DNA from: Desmodus rotundus
Taxonomy: Eukaryota; Chordata; Mammalia; Chiroptera; Phyllostomidae
Direction: 5' to 3'
DNA length: 64,000 bases
NCBI RefSeq assembly: GCF_022682495.2
Contig: NC_071398.1
Span: 29,639,426-29,703,425 of the forward strand
Shown: positions 45,470 to 56,425 of the stretch, piece by piece
How positions within the stretch are numbered: position 1 is the first letter of the stretch
How the letters are laid out: each line of letters begins with the position of its first letter
Program-made: the position numbers and the translations under genes
Notes under the pieces: generated by a model
Seen by the model: only the letters and a program-made list of their open reading frames with translations
The model's database searches: none
Told to the model about the DNA's origin: nothing

Positions 45470-45776
45470 GATGGACTGTTTAGAATATTGACTGTGGCTG
45501 TGGTCACATGAATGTACCCATGTGATAAAGCTGCATAAAATAAAATACACATGCACACACATAAATGAAGCTGGTGTAAAGCTGGTGAAATATGAATGGA
45601 ATCAGTGGACTGCATTTACATAAGTAAAGCTGGTGAAATCTGAATGGAATCAGTGGACTGCATTAGTGCCAGTTTCCTGCCTATAGCACAGCAAATACAC
45701 TACACGTAGTAATGCAGCAGTTACTACAGGGGGAAATTGGGCGAAGGGTACTCAGGATTTCTTTGAATTCTTTCTT
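45470..45776 (+). mobile_element. L1 3' UTR, sense, left part (split by SINE)
   Basis: 'Gaatattgactgtggctgtg', 'gtcacatgaatgtacccatg', 'ggtgaaatctgaatggaatc' and 'gggaaattgggcgaagggta' follow an L1 3' UTR consensus. The last 16 bp (45761-45776) are the left target duplication of a Ves SINE; the L1 resumes at 46016. A 48-bp internal duplication lies at 45577-45665. Confidence 0.85.
45577..45665. repeat. about 48-bp tandem duplication inside L1 3' UTR
   Basis: Unit 1 (45577-45624) and unit 2 (from 45625) share 'taaagctggtgaaat', 'tgaatggaatcagtgg' and 'actgcatt', with one substitution over the 40 shared bases. L1 consensus has one copy, so the duplication arose after insertion or in this L1's parent. 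Confidence 0.85.
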
Positions 45777-46015
45777 TCTTTTTTTTTTTAAATCCTCACC
45801 CGAGAATATGTTTATTGATCTTAGAGCTGATTTTAGAGCCAGAGGAAGGGAGAGAGAAAGAAACATTGATGTGAGAGAGAAACTGTTGCCTCCGGTACAG
45901 GCCCCAACAGGGAATCGAAACTCCAACCTAGGTATGTGCCCTGACCAGGGATCAAACCCACAACCTTCTGGTGCATGGTTCAACACTCAGCCTACTGAAC
46001 CACCCAAGCAGGGCT
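45777..46015 (-). mobile_element. Ves SINE, antisense, nested in L1
   Basis: T-rich tail first, then 'gaaagaaacattgatgtgag', 'gggaatcgaaactccaacct' and 'gccctgaccagggatcaaac', ending 'acccaagcagggct'. 16-bp duplications at 45761-45776 and 46016-46031 match at 12 of 16. The L1 sequence continues on both sides, so this SINE is the younger insertion. Reverse-strand frames through it are noncoding. Confidence 0.92.
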
Positions 46016-46085
46016 CTCCGTATTATTTCTTACAGCTACGTGTAAATGTATAATTATCTCAAACTAAAGAAGTTCTTTTTCAATG
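46016..46085 (+). mobile_element. L1 3' UTR, sense, right part
   Basis: 'Gtgtaaatgtataattatct' and 'caaactaaagaagttctttt' complete the L1 3' end interrupted by the Ves SINE. Confidence 0.85.
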
Positions 46086-46101
46086 AAAGTAAATTGAATG
46101 T

Positions 46102-46119
46102 CACACACACACACACACA
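46102..46119. repeat. short (CA)9 microsatellite
   Basis: 18-bp CA run just after the L1 3' end, possibly grown from its tail. Confidence 0.9.
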
Positions 46120-46429
46120 AAGATGGGGTCATCAGGTGGGAGATGGTGGCCAGCCTGGGCCAGGGTGACTACAGGAGACGTGGGACCTGTGGTGGTCCCC
46201 AGAAATGATCACTCAGAGAAATCACTCTGCTGCCTCCGAGCTGCTGGGATGGCCTTATTCTCCAGTGAAGGGCAGGGATGGTAAGAGCAGGGCTTCTCCA
46301 CCCCCGCCGCTCATCAGCATCGCTGAGCGCTGCAGACTTAATGGACCCCAGGCAGGGCTCCGCACTGGCACTTTGTGAGAGCTCCTCCAACGGTGTCAAT
46401 GGGTAGCCAGGGGTGGGAGTGCCCACGTG
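46120..46429. other. unique sequence, nothing recognised
   Basis: A weak hAT-like resemblance near 46285-46390 could not be sustained. Confidence 0.35.
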
Positions 46430-46800
46430 TCTCGCCAGGCCTCATTTAGGGCTGGAAGAAGGACTCTTCCCTCAAACCAAAGGAATTCAAGAGGCCAGGG
46501 AAAACGTCAGTGCCCACAGATGTGGTGAGAGCTTGGTGCGGCCTTTCTGGAAATTCTTTTTTATTCTGCCTGTTCCCCCATCATTTTCTCGAGGCAAAAA
46601 TAAATACCGACATCCCCGCTTGTGTCAAAGTGACGGGTGTGTACACCATCGGTGTGAAAAGTTATGCCCCGAAGCTGAGCTAGACAACCAAACAAAACCT
46701 CCCTGTCAGTGAGTGGATGTGTCCAATATTTCAAGCAAAACGGTTGAAAGCTATTTTTGTAATGTGACTCTAAGTGGATAATGTAAGGCTATGGCAAGGC
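46430..46800. promoter_or_regulatory. repeat-free block, possible conserved noncoding element
   Basis: No repeat landmarks. It contains 'gcaaaaataaatacc' and several retained CpGs. An open + frame (46413-46712) runs to a possible donor at 46709 and has five cysteines near its end. I consider regulatory DNA or chance more likely than an exon. Confidence 0.25.
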
Positions 46801-48425
46801 CCAGCGAATGAATACATTTTTGTTTGCAGTTTGAAAATCAATAGCAGACTTGGAAATCGTGAGAGCATTTGTGCACAAGACAATTCGTGTCATTGATGCA
46901 AGTCCGGGAGGCGGCCTTGCTACAGAGTGAGGCGGCCCCAGGGGGCAGGGACAGGTCTCTAGCTTTGACCAGCCAGTGTCAGCTTTGGGAAGAGAGGACT
47001 GGAGAGCCACCAACAATCACTAATAACTATTTGTGTGCATGCAAATGTTCCTGGATTCTAACGCTCTTGCTGAATCAAAAATCTGCAGTGTTGGGTTTGA
47101 CGCCAGGGACAATTTAATTCACCTGCAATGAAGGTGTTGCTTGTATCCATCTGGAGACCACAAGCCTCTTTGCTTGGCCTCCATGGGCCCCAACACATGT
47201 TTTCATCAGAAATACCTCATCATACGTGTGTTCTCCTTGGGGGAAAATGGGATCCCCTCCCGACAGCAAATCAGTCAAGTACTCTGCTCTAAAGTCCTCA
47301 ATACATCTTGCCTGAATTGTCAGGAGATTCTTTCACGTTGAGTGGTCCACTTACTCTAGATCCACTTCTGGCTCATAGTAGTTCCATGAGTCCAACTCAG
47401 GTGAACTCACGGAACCACTATAAGCAGAATTCCACGTGGAAGACCATTTTCCTGCCGCAGAATTCCATCAACTTTATGGAATTCTCACAGAAATCCCTTC
47501 ACCCCAAAGCCTGAAGCTCACTGTTTAAGCTGCCCAACTCCACGCCCCCACATAGCCTGCACACAGCACCCAGAGGCTGTAGGCTTCTTTGGGCTTCAAA
47601 ATACATATATTTCTCCTTTTTACAAAAGTGATCTGTGCTCCTTCCAGAAGGACAAAAAAGTCCAAACAACACCCTGATGTCTCAGGTCCAGACCCCTGAT
47701 GTTGAAACTCGGGTGTGATGTTATCTGTCACCCTAAACACCCTCTTAGCTCCCAGCACTCAAGATAAAGCCCAGATTCCTGGACTGCCTGGGCAGCTCCA
47801 GGTTCCTCGCTACTTGCTCAGCAATGGACACCTACTAGCTGCTCTAGAAAAGTTTGCATAATAAATAAACAGGTGTTTCCAGATCAGATGCCTGTCATCA
47901 TATAGATAAGACCTCTTCTCTGCCAATATAGAGAAATGGAACCCAGATGACAAATCTGGCCATTAATTTATTCTCATTCGACATCCAGTCTATTTGAATA
48001 ATAAAAATAATAGTTAATATTTACTGAGTACTGTCTTGGTTAGGTCTCTCCCAAACACACATGAGGACATGAGAGACAAGGATTTGGGAGCAGAGAAGCA
48101 GGAAGCACCTGGAGGGGAGTGGGGGAAGGGAGGGAGCCAACTTGGGATCATTAATAAAGAGGTGGCTGCTGCAGTAATTGGGGTGCTATCCTGTCAGGTC
48201 ACCTTGGAATTATCTTCCTGAGGGACAAAAGAGCTGGGTGTTTGCCCACCTTCTCTTGTCTCTCACTGGTGGAGGGCTGCTCAGGGGCACAGAGCCCTGC
48301 ACAGATTCGCTCACTGACGCACGGGGGGAGAGAAGCAGGTGCGCAGAGAAGAAAGCTGTGGCTGTGTTAGGCAGCCCCAGGAGGGGCTGAGGGGATGATC
48401 CGGTCCCTGACAAGTGACTGTAAAT
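46801..48425. other. mostly unique sequence
   Basis: 47010-47130 is an AT-rich repeat-free piece with an octamer-like 'atgcaaat' (47039-47046). 47590-47640 may be a LINE scrap. No genes recognised. Confidence 0.4.
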
Positions 48426-48429
48426 GTTT

Positions 48430-48610
48430 ACTCCATGCCGTTCTCTCTGTTTGGAACTTTGCGTGCATTTCCCATGCCCTAATTCCGTCTTGACTGTACA
48501 GGAAATGGGCTGTATGACCCTCATTCTTACCCCATTTTAAATGAGTTGCTGAGGTTCACAGAGGCTGAGGCATCGACCCAGGGTCATTCTGAGCAGATGG
48601 TAAATGGCAC
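48430..48610 (-). repeat. MIR SINE, antisense
   Basis: 'Tgcgtgcatttcccatgccc', 'tgaggttcacagaggctgag' and 'cccagggtcattctgagcag' follow antisense MIR. Confidence 0.7.
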
Positions 48611-50850
48611 CTTTAAAACAATTTTGTCCCACTTCAGTCCCACGACCTTAAGCCCCATGCAGGGCGCCTCCCTGAGGAAACAGACTGGATGCCACCTTGC
48701 TTGGGGCCCGGGGAGCGAAGGTGGTAGTGGCAGAGGAAACGCTGAGTCACAGCACCTGAAATTCTGCTGATCTGATCTGTCCCAACACTTTTAGGAAAAA
48801 CAATACAGCCTCTTTGATCAATGTCCAGGCCCACGGCGGGCTCAGGTTCAAAATCAACATGTTCCCAAAGTGTGGAAGCCCTTTGGTTCTGGGAAATTGG
48901 GGAGAACAGATCTTTTCTTATTGGAGTTTATTTAAGGTTTCCTCTGCTGGTGTTGCACAAGTATCCTTGAGAGAGGTGGCGCTGAGGGGACACCTGGACC
49001 ACAGGCTGCCACAGGGCGCAGGGTGCAGGGCAAGGGTCGCACTAGCTCAGGTCATCCCACGGCAGGACACAGACCTTTCAGGAGAAGCCTTGAGGACACT
49101 CAATGGCTAGAGGAAGACCTCAGTTTCCCCATCTGCAGAATGGGCTGGGTGCACCTGTTACCCTGTAAGTTGTCCCTGGAAATGACAAGCTGTGGTCACA
49201 CACTGGCAGCAGGGAGAAAGCATCCCAGAGCTGGGTCTGGGTACCAGGCACTGAATTGTCGCAGACAGTGAAGCTCTGAGTCTAACCAACACACCAGACG
49301 TTAAACACACATCTCTGGGTGAGAAGGGAAGGACTTGGAGGGGGCAGAGCGGAGGCAGAGAGACACAAAGGAGAGCGCTGCACCTCGCCTGGGGGCGTAG
49401 TTACCTGAGGCCACAGGGGAGCCCAGTGACCAACAGTCACCATCCTAGAGCCACAGCCTCACTCTAGAGCCTCTGCTTTCAGCCACAAGGTTACACTGTC
49501 TCCTCTGGGTTTTCTTTACCAGAAAAAAAAAAACTCTTGGGGTTTTAGAGGGTCCTCCGAGCATAGCCTCCTCTGTGTGCTCCCCGGCCATTTGTCAAAA
49601 CCAAGCCACAGACAGGCAAAGTTTCTGTGTCCATGGGGTGATCAGAAATCCCCTTAAACCAGGTGTATGTAGGGGCTGATGGCCTCTTGGATTCTCTTTG
49701 AAATGCATCAGAAAGACAAGTTCACACAGGGAAGCAGCCCTGATTTTTTGCTTTATTTCTGATGAAGAGGATTTCAGATAGGAAGTCGGGAGGTGAATGT
49801 ATGTACAATAAACACCCATGCACGCTCTCTCCGGGGAGGAGAGGCCAGCTCTAATGATAATACATTTCCTGAGAACTTTCCACTCACTCCAAAACTCTTC
49901 TAATTATGTCTGGAGTCTTTCCTTCCTATCCCACAGGATGAGCTGGACAGGCCGCTCAGGAGCCTTATCTCCCGCCGCAGCCTGGAGGCGAGCCAAGCGC
50001 TCCGCAGTCAGAGCAAGAGGGGAACCCCAGCCCCCTGCTCTGTGACCCTAGCAAATCACCTCCTGAGCTGCAACCACTCACCTGCAGATGGGAGAGAGGC
50101 AGGCCTGTTTCCACGCCCAGGTGTCACTGGAAGGATTTGATGACGTGATGAACGCAGGTCCCCAGCCCCTCAGTAACCCATGAGCGGTCCCTCTTCTCAC
50201 TGTGGTTCTGAAGGTCATAGACAGAGGCAGCTTACCTGTCCGCCTCACCATTTTCTTTCTTTTGTTTTTTTTTTTCTTTTTTGATAGGAAGACATTGTTT
50301 TCTTTTAAGGACCCCTTTGGATTAAGAGCAGCTGCCTTCTCTTTCTTAAAGCCAAATATTTCTTCAAGAACACATAGGCACCTGAGCCAGCAGGTCCCCA
50401 CCTGGTTTAATAATTCACCAGGGTGTCCCTAGCCATCTCACAGGGTTTCATGCAGTTCTGGATGAAAACAAAACTCAATTCACTTTCCTCTATGTAAATG
50501 GCATTATGGGTTATAAAATGTAACAGTGCATAATGTTTTATACACTATATTGTATTACATGTATAACATATGATGGCAATGCTTTCTATATAAGACAAGA
50601 AGGTGATGCTGGAGTCAGGAACAACAGGTGATTGTGCAGGAAGACTCAAGGACAGGAAAGCTGCTAAGCCTTGTTCCTGAGCCTTGGCCAGACCTCAGAG
50701 GCCTTGAGTTATCATCCCGGTCCTGCCACTTAGACTTGGCCTCTCCCGGTCTGTTTCCTGATCTGTCACATTGTAAAAGGCTCTCACTGTCACATAGCTG
50801 ACAGGTACTGAAGCTCCAGTGTGCTCACCTGAGCATAAATCCCACATAGA
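48611..50850. other. mostly unique sequence
   Basis: 'Agacctcagtttccccatct' near 49116 is a MIR core fragment. A-run at 49522-49532 and T-rich tract at 50262-50285. 49930-50040 is CpG-richer but too short for an island. An AT-rich stretch lies at 50500-50600. No gene is supported. Confidence 0.4.
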
Positions 50851-50854
50851 CACC

Positions 50855-51010
50855 CGTCCGGGGCAGGCACAGCCAGACGAATCATGTGCACTGGCTCATT
50901 TATGCCTTTAACAACCTTAGGAAGGAGTTACTCAGACAGTTCCTGGGTACAGATGAAGAAACCAAGGCTGAAAGTGGTGAAGTCTCTTGTCCGAAGCAGG
51001 AACTAAGGGG
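50855..51010 (-). repeat. MIR SINE relic, antisense
   Basis: 'Atttatgcctttaacaacct' and 'tacagatgaagaaaccaagg' match antisense MIR core. Confidence 0.65.
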
Positions 51011-51465
51011 GGAAGGTTCTGGAATCCTGCATCCCCAAGCCCATGTCATGCACATCTGTACACACTGCCTCACAGGTTGGCTGCTGTTGGGGCTCTGTGT
51101 TTCTTTACCTGCCCCTTACAATCCCAAAAATGCAGCTCCCAACACATATCCAAGCTGATGTGCCTTTTCATCCCCTCTTCCCTGACAGCCCCCAGCCTCA
51201 GACTATTACTCAGCCACTCACTCAGCCTCACTGGAAACATGTGGGGAGACATAAGGGGAAAAGCGTGCCCCCTCACTGTTGCAGAGGCAGCCCTACCCTT
51301 ACACATCCTCCCCAAACAGAGAACTCTTCTCTCCACTCTTGGATGGGCTGGGCCTCAGAATCTAGCAGCCTTGGTGGCTTTCAAGGAACAGTAAAGAGTC
51401 CAGCACTGTGCCTGGCCCGGGGCCAGCAGGTGCATGTGGGCTATGGCATCAGGCAATAAATGTAC
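51011..51465. other. unique sequence, nothing recognised
   Basis: Two overlapping + frames of about 135 codons (50987-51459) have no splice or start context. Confidence 0.4.
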
Positions 51466-51469
51466 CTGA

Positions 51470-51655
51470 CCATCCACCAGTGCTACGACCCCAGGTAGAT
51501 AACATAACTTCTCCGGGCCTCGGTCTCTTCATCTGTAAAATGGTGGTAATTTTACAGAAGAGCATTTGGTGTACTGGGCTTCTGGAAGGATTAAATGGAA
51601 TGTATATGGCACTTGGCACAGTGCCTGAATGATAACACTCAAAAACGATAGCTGT
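51470..51655 (+). repeat. MIR SINE, sense
   Basis: 'Cggtctcttcatctgtaaaa', 'ggaaggattaaatggaatgt' and 'gcacttggcacagtgcctga' match MIR in order. Confidence 0.88.
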
Positions 51656-51752
51656 TATCACCATCACCATTATCATTATCACTGTCATCACCATTACCAC
51701 CACCACCATCACCATCACCACCATCACCATCATCACCATCTTCATCACTTCC
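51656..51752. repeat. (CAT)n/(CACCAT)n/(CCA)n tract
   Basis: About 95 bp of CAT, CAC and ACC triplets that start at the MIR 3' end. The + frame through it is a run of histidines, an artefact. Confidence 0.93.
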
Positions 51753-51996
51753 TTTATAGGTGCTTTGCTGGGGCAAAGACTTATTCTCATATCAGGCAGT
51801 GCAGCCTCAGTTCAGAACTAGTTGAGAAGCAATCCAAAGCATGTCTGAAATCTGGTTTCCCCGGCTTCACCAGCATGTTCGATTTAGCTAATCCACTTTG
51901 ACATCAGCATGACAAAGGCAAGAGGCCCAGGGAAGGGCTGGTACCCTGAGTGCTCCAGTTGGCTGGTCCAGCCAGGGTGTGGTGAGAATTACTCAC
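51753..51996. other. unique sequence
   Basis: Nothing recognised; it would be intron if the adjacent candidate exon is real. Confidence 0.4.
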
Positions 51997-52262
51997 TCCA
52001 TGGCCTCTTTCAAGACCTGCTGGGGAAGTGAAGAAGTTGCTTCAGAGGCTCCCGTCCAGAAACGGAACACTTTCTTCTCCCTTGTGAGCTCAGCGTGTAC
52101 GCATCCAGGATGAGAAGCCACGCCAGCAGGCTGGGCTGCAGTGTCGGGAACGTTAAGATCCCTGGACGGGGAAATGAGAAGCAGGGACGTGCCCGGCTTT
52201 CCGATGACAGTGGCCATTGCCGAATGTCTCCATTGCGGTAACGGCACATGGTTTCCTAATCC
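51997..52262 (-). other. candidate exon B, reverse strand (unproven)
   Basis: A 266-bp segment lies between an acceptor 'tgcattcttcag' (AG at 52264-52263) and a near-consensus donor 'GGA|GTGAGTAA' (GT at 51996-51995). One frame is open throughout (88 codons plus 2 bases), entering phase 0 and leaving phase 2. CpGs are retained above the local level. The peptide includes '…ELTREKKVFRFWTGASE…' and looks protein-like, but I recognise no domain. Alternatives are a noncoding RNA exon, a conserved regulatory piece or chance. Confidence 0.28.
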
Positions 52263-52525
52263 CTGAAGAATGCATGTGACAAGGAGATGCCCCCAACCCG
52301 TTTCCTTCCCTCCAGAGCTGCCTTCAGCATGGAGCTTATGTCATCCTTGGCAGAGGACATGGAGGGCTCTGATGAGTGATTCCTTCCCAAGAGAGTGGTT
52401 GTTATACCTGTTCCTTTGAAAAGGGCCCCAAGCCCACATATGCCAAGTGCCATGCTGCCAGTGGGCAATGTTTCCTGGCACATTCAGGTCTTGATCTGAT
52501 CTCTGCTTGAATCCAGTTTTCTGCA
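52263..52525. other. unique sequence, nothing recognised
   Basis: No recognised repeats. Confidence 0.4.
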
Positions 52526-52529
52526 GTAT

Positions 52530-52750
52530 ATGATGGCTGACATTTATTGAGGGTGTGCTCTGGACCAAGCCTTCGGCTAATGACTTCATATATGTATCTT
52601 GTTTGCTCTCCGTAACAACCCAGTAAGTTAAAAAAATCAATATCCCCTACTTATGGATGAGAAAACCAAAGCCAAGAGATGCTATATACAATTCACTCAA
52701 GATTACTCAGCTAAAAAGTAGAGAGCTAGGATTCAAGGCCAGAAAATCTC
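52530..52750 (-). repeat. MIR SINE, antisense, nearly full length
   Basis: 'Tgacatttattgagggtgtg', 'atggatgagaaaaccaaagc' and 'agagctaggattcaaggcca' match in order. Confidence 0.88.
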
Positions 52751-52764
52751 TCCCCATAACCCCT

Positions 52765-53110
52765 GCCATTAGCCACCATGAACTTTGGTTTGTGCTGGTC
52801 TGGGGCTGTCCCTTCCTACTTCTTATTGCTCTGTATCTCAGGAACCTCATTTCCCAGGCTCCCTTGCTCACTGACTTCTGGGCAGGCTCAGCCAAAGGAA
52901 CTCACTTGGGGAGAAATTGGGACAGGAGGAGAGAAAAGTCCCTCTGGCTCAAGCAGCAGCTCTTTCTAATCCCTGTGGGGCCTCACCGCCCCTACCTGAT
53001 GTGTCTGCTCAGTCATCAGCTATAAAACCACAGCCCTGTATTAAATCCCTGTTTGAAGCACCTAAAGTGGTTCCTGTTTGTAAACTGTCTCGTGAGACAG
53101 ACAGTGCTCA
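52765..53110 (+). mobile_element. degenerate LTR-like repeat
   Basis: 'Gggcaggctcagccaaagga', 'gtattaaatccctgtttgaa' and 'cacctaaagtggttcctgtt' resemble an old mammalian LTR with a decayed polyadenylation end. Family not identified. Confidence 0.4.
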
Positions 53111-53154
53111 CGAGGACAGGGGGTAGACATGCCGTGAGTGCAAACTGCCTCCTT

Positions 53155-53350
53155 GGTATCACACACTACCATTAGGACAGGCACTAGCTCATTTCTCCCT
53201 GGCAATAAAACTTCACAAGCAGGTGCTAAAATTAGCCCCGTTTCAGAGAGGAGGGAAGTTGAGTGTGCTGAGGTTAATCAACTTGCTCATCTAAGAGAGA
53301 ACAGAGATGAGATCCAAACCTTGCTCTTCTGGACACCATGCCCCTGTGTC
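53155..53350 (-). repeat. MIR SINE, antisense
   Basis: 'Acaggcactagctcatttct', 'aggttaatcaacttgctcat' and 'gagatccaaaccttgctctt' follow antisense MIR. Confidence 0.75.
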
Positions 53351-54235
53351 TCACCGCTATCCCCAATCCCCAGCCTGTTTGTTCCACTCCCATTTGCTGC
53401 ATCATGCGAATGTGTGATCTATACCTGTTTACGCATCTGAGCAAAGCCAGCCCAGACCGCCACCTGTGGAAAACATGAAAAACATGCCACATTTTATTGC
53501 TCGGGATTCTGACTGCTTTTGAGTTCTTGGGCTTCCCCTGGCCACACGGCGTGACCTGAGCTGGACGCCCTCAGAGAGAGCTGCTGTGGCAGGCCTAGAT
53601 TTACGGCTTTGTTATTACTGTGTTTTGGAGTTTTTACAGCCCCACATCCCTGGAGAATCCCAGAGCTTTCTCTAGGACGTGTGGGTCAGACCGTGGAGGA
53701 AATATCCAAAATGCTGGGAACATCCTGTGTCACAGTGTCTCCCCAGCCCCCAGGTACCGGGGGCCTTTTGTTTGTAGCCAGAGGGAGGAGGAAACTGATA
53801 AAGGGCAAGAGCTGGGGCGGGGGTGGGGGGGAGTAGCCAGCACCTCTGTGCCCTGGTTTGTTCTCCCCCATGACAATGTCCCCAGCTTCCTGACCAACAC
53901 AGCCCTCATCGTGGGCCCTCTGATGTGCAGCCAGTGCTTGCAATGAGGTGAGCCCCTCTTAATTAGCCTCACACTGGCTCAGGGCAGACTGCTGACTCCG
54001 CAAGGAGCCAAACACACTCGCCAGTGGGGTCCAGTGGAGTTTTGCCTACATAGGAAACAAGGCCCCATTGTCCTGCCTCTGCCTCTGCCCCTCCCCCCCA
54101 CCCATTCCTCTCCCAGAATCCTCTGAGCTGTGGCTCACTTGGAAAGATTAGGCCTAAATTCTAGGGGGAAGGATGGAGTGGGAGGGGAGAAATGGGTCAG
54201 GATAGCAGGCACAAGAATAAGAAAAGGAGAGCAAT
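53351..54235. other. unique sequence, nothing recognised
   Basis: A G-rich stretch (53812-53832) is present; no repeats or genes recognised. Confidence 0.4.
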
Positions 54236-54239
54236 GGCT

Positions 54240-54438
54240 AGGGTTATAGTCCAAGCCTATTAAAAATGCACACACATACAAATACTAAAGTAAATCATGA
54301 TTAAAATATGTAGGGGTTAAAGGGTGGTTTTCTCTGGTCAGTGGGGTCAATTCGTATTTTTTTCCTTTAGCCCATTCTATATTATAAAAAGTATTTAATG
54401 AGCATCTATTACTTTTTTATAGAAAAAAATGTAGTTGT
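54240..54438 (+). mobile_element. L1 3' UTR end, sense
   Basis: 'Aaagggtggttttctctggt' and 'aatgagcatctattactttt' followed by 'atagaaaaaaatg' are the L1 3' UTR end and tail. Confidence 0.75.
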
Positions 54439-55425
54439 TTTAATTTAAGAACTATCACACTGATTATTTCCTGTAAGTTTCCTTAATTGAAGCCAAAGGA
54501 GCCAGGAGCAAAAAGATATTTGGGATGAGGGATAGTGCAGACTCTGCTGACTGTTTCCCTGGCATGGGGGTGCTCTTCTTGGCCCCTCCCTATCCACCAG
54601 GTCTAGCTGCTTCCTCGTCCTACTTGGAGAGAGGGAGGGCTCTACAGGAGCCCTGCCCTGGCTGCATCCCCTTTGCAGCTACACACTCGTGGGGCTCCCA
54701 GACCTGCAACGGCAGAACAGAGACAGCCAGGCCAGCCGGGCTCTCCGTAAGAGGGCAGGTACTCTCAGGCCGCCCGCACGCCAGGCCTCATGGGAAGCCC
54801 CAGGCCTCATCAGCCAACAGCCCTGTGTCCACGAGCTCACCCCACAGGCTACACAGTCACAGGCTGGGCCCCGGTGTGGGCAACGGATGGACAGGGACAG
54901 AGGCACCAGGGCCCCCAGCTCAGCCGCCCACCTCCTAAAGAGAGGCCACCAAGAGACTGGACCCTGGTGTCCCATCCTGAGAAACAAATGTGACCTGTCC
55001 TCTGACCTCCAGTTCACCCAGTCTCCCCTCTGACCCACCCCAAGTCCAGCTGCCCTCCTCCCAGTCCTCCATTCAGGCAGCTGCGAGGCCACATAGATGC
55101 TTTCAAGTGCAGGTTTTGGGCTTCCCCAGTGCCGGCTGCTGCTAAATATACACCGTTATTGACGGGTGACATGTGGAAGCTGCTTTTGGTGTGGGCAGAA
55201 CACAGAGGAGCCATTCATAATTCTAGCTTTAAGAGGCAGAAGAAATGCCCTGCCATGTGACAGATGTCCCTATGTCCAGATTCTAGTCTCCAGTCCATGC
55301 CTGGGCCCTGAATGGTGTGTGGCACCTGTGATGATGAGCTGTCCTATTTTGTGTGATTCTCCCCTGCAAGAGTTGTTCGGAGGCCCTGGAACATGTGTCT
55401 TCATAGCGAGTGAGTTCCCTAACCC
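54439..55425. other. GC-rich unique sequence
   Basis: 54540-55090 is GC-rich with long chance frames on both strands (137 codons each way). CpG density is too low for a clear island, and no splice-bounded exon was evident. Confidence 0.4.
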
Positions 55426-55429
55426 TCTG

Positions 55430-55545
55430 AGCAGGGGCCTGCACCCACACCTCACCGGCTTCAATTCATTCAACTCACTAGTCAGCATCCTGTACAAGGA
55501 GTCATAATTCCCATTTTAGAGGGGAAAACTAAAGCAACACCATTC
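55430..55545 (-). repeat. MIR SINE fragment, antisense
   Basis: 'Aattcccattttagagggga' and 'ttcattcaactcactagtca' resemble antisense MIR core. Confidence 0.5.
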
Positions 55546-56220
55546 CCAGCGCAGACACTTTGCAACTGCTTTCTCTTCTGCCCAGAATACTTTTCCACAT
55601 GATCATCCTATGGTGGACCAGTGAGTCAAGCATGGAAAGAGCTTACAAGCCCTGAGCCATCATTTAGTAAGTCTGGCTGGTGGGACCACATCAGGGGAGA
55701 AGTGCTGGAGGGGGCTGGCTGCCCCAAGGCCCAGCTATTTGGGCCCTCCAGCCCAGACACTAGGAGCAAAGCAGCCTTTCAGGCGTCCCCAGGCCCAACC
55801 AGCACCTGTCTGCAGCCGTGTGACAGTCTGAGTGACAGCCTCCTTGCTGAAGCAATCCAGGCCGTTCCTGGATTGGTGAGCCTGTGCTCTGGGGGCATCT
55901 CTTATGTAGGAATAGCTGACCGGACCCACAAAGCTGAGCCCCGCTGAGCTCTGTGCTCCTTGGGCACAGGGCATCCAACACTGACAAATCCCCAGGAGAC
56001 GACTTCTGCCCAGGTGAGTCTACATTAACAGGAGCCTGTGTGGCCTCTGACCTCCCTCTTCAGTGACATCTCAGGGAAGCATCTGGTGACAGGGCTGTGG
56101 GAATGGTGATGCTTGCATGACTCTCCAGACGGTGGCAATTTAGGGAGGGAAACAATGGCCTACTTTCTATTTGAATCCATAAAAGCTTCTAAGAAGGAAA
56201 AAAAGGAAGGAGGGTAGGAA
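55546..56220. other. unique sequence, possible L2 scrap
   Basis: 'Tctgcccagaatacttttcc' near 55577 resembles sense L2; the rest is unplaced. Confidence 0.4.
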
Positions 56221-56224
56221 GCCT

Positions 56225-56425
56225 CACTAAGAGTTCAGTGGGCACCAGAAGCTGTTGTATGCGTTGCCGCGCCTACTCTCCCCACAGTCTGTGAGTTGGG
56301 CATTGTTATCACTCTGCCTCTCCCCAGAAAGAGGCCAAGAGATGTAGAAAAGTCACCCAAGGGCACAGCCTGTGGCCGCCAGGCCTGGGATTCAGACTAG
56401 GTGTGTCTGATGCTGCTTCTCTACC
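56225..56425 (-). repeat. MIR SINE, antisense
   Basis: 'Gtgagttgggcattgttatc', 'caagggcacagcctgtggcc' and 'gcctgggattcagactaggt' match antisense MIR. Confidence 0.8.

Noticed and set aside
51629..51901. Frame with a long histidine run
   Set aside because: Produced by CAT/CAC triplets after a MIR; no metal-binding protein is implied.
54540..55090. Possible CpG island promoter
   Set aside because: GC is high but CpG pairs are sparse relative to GC, and no first-exon structure is visible.
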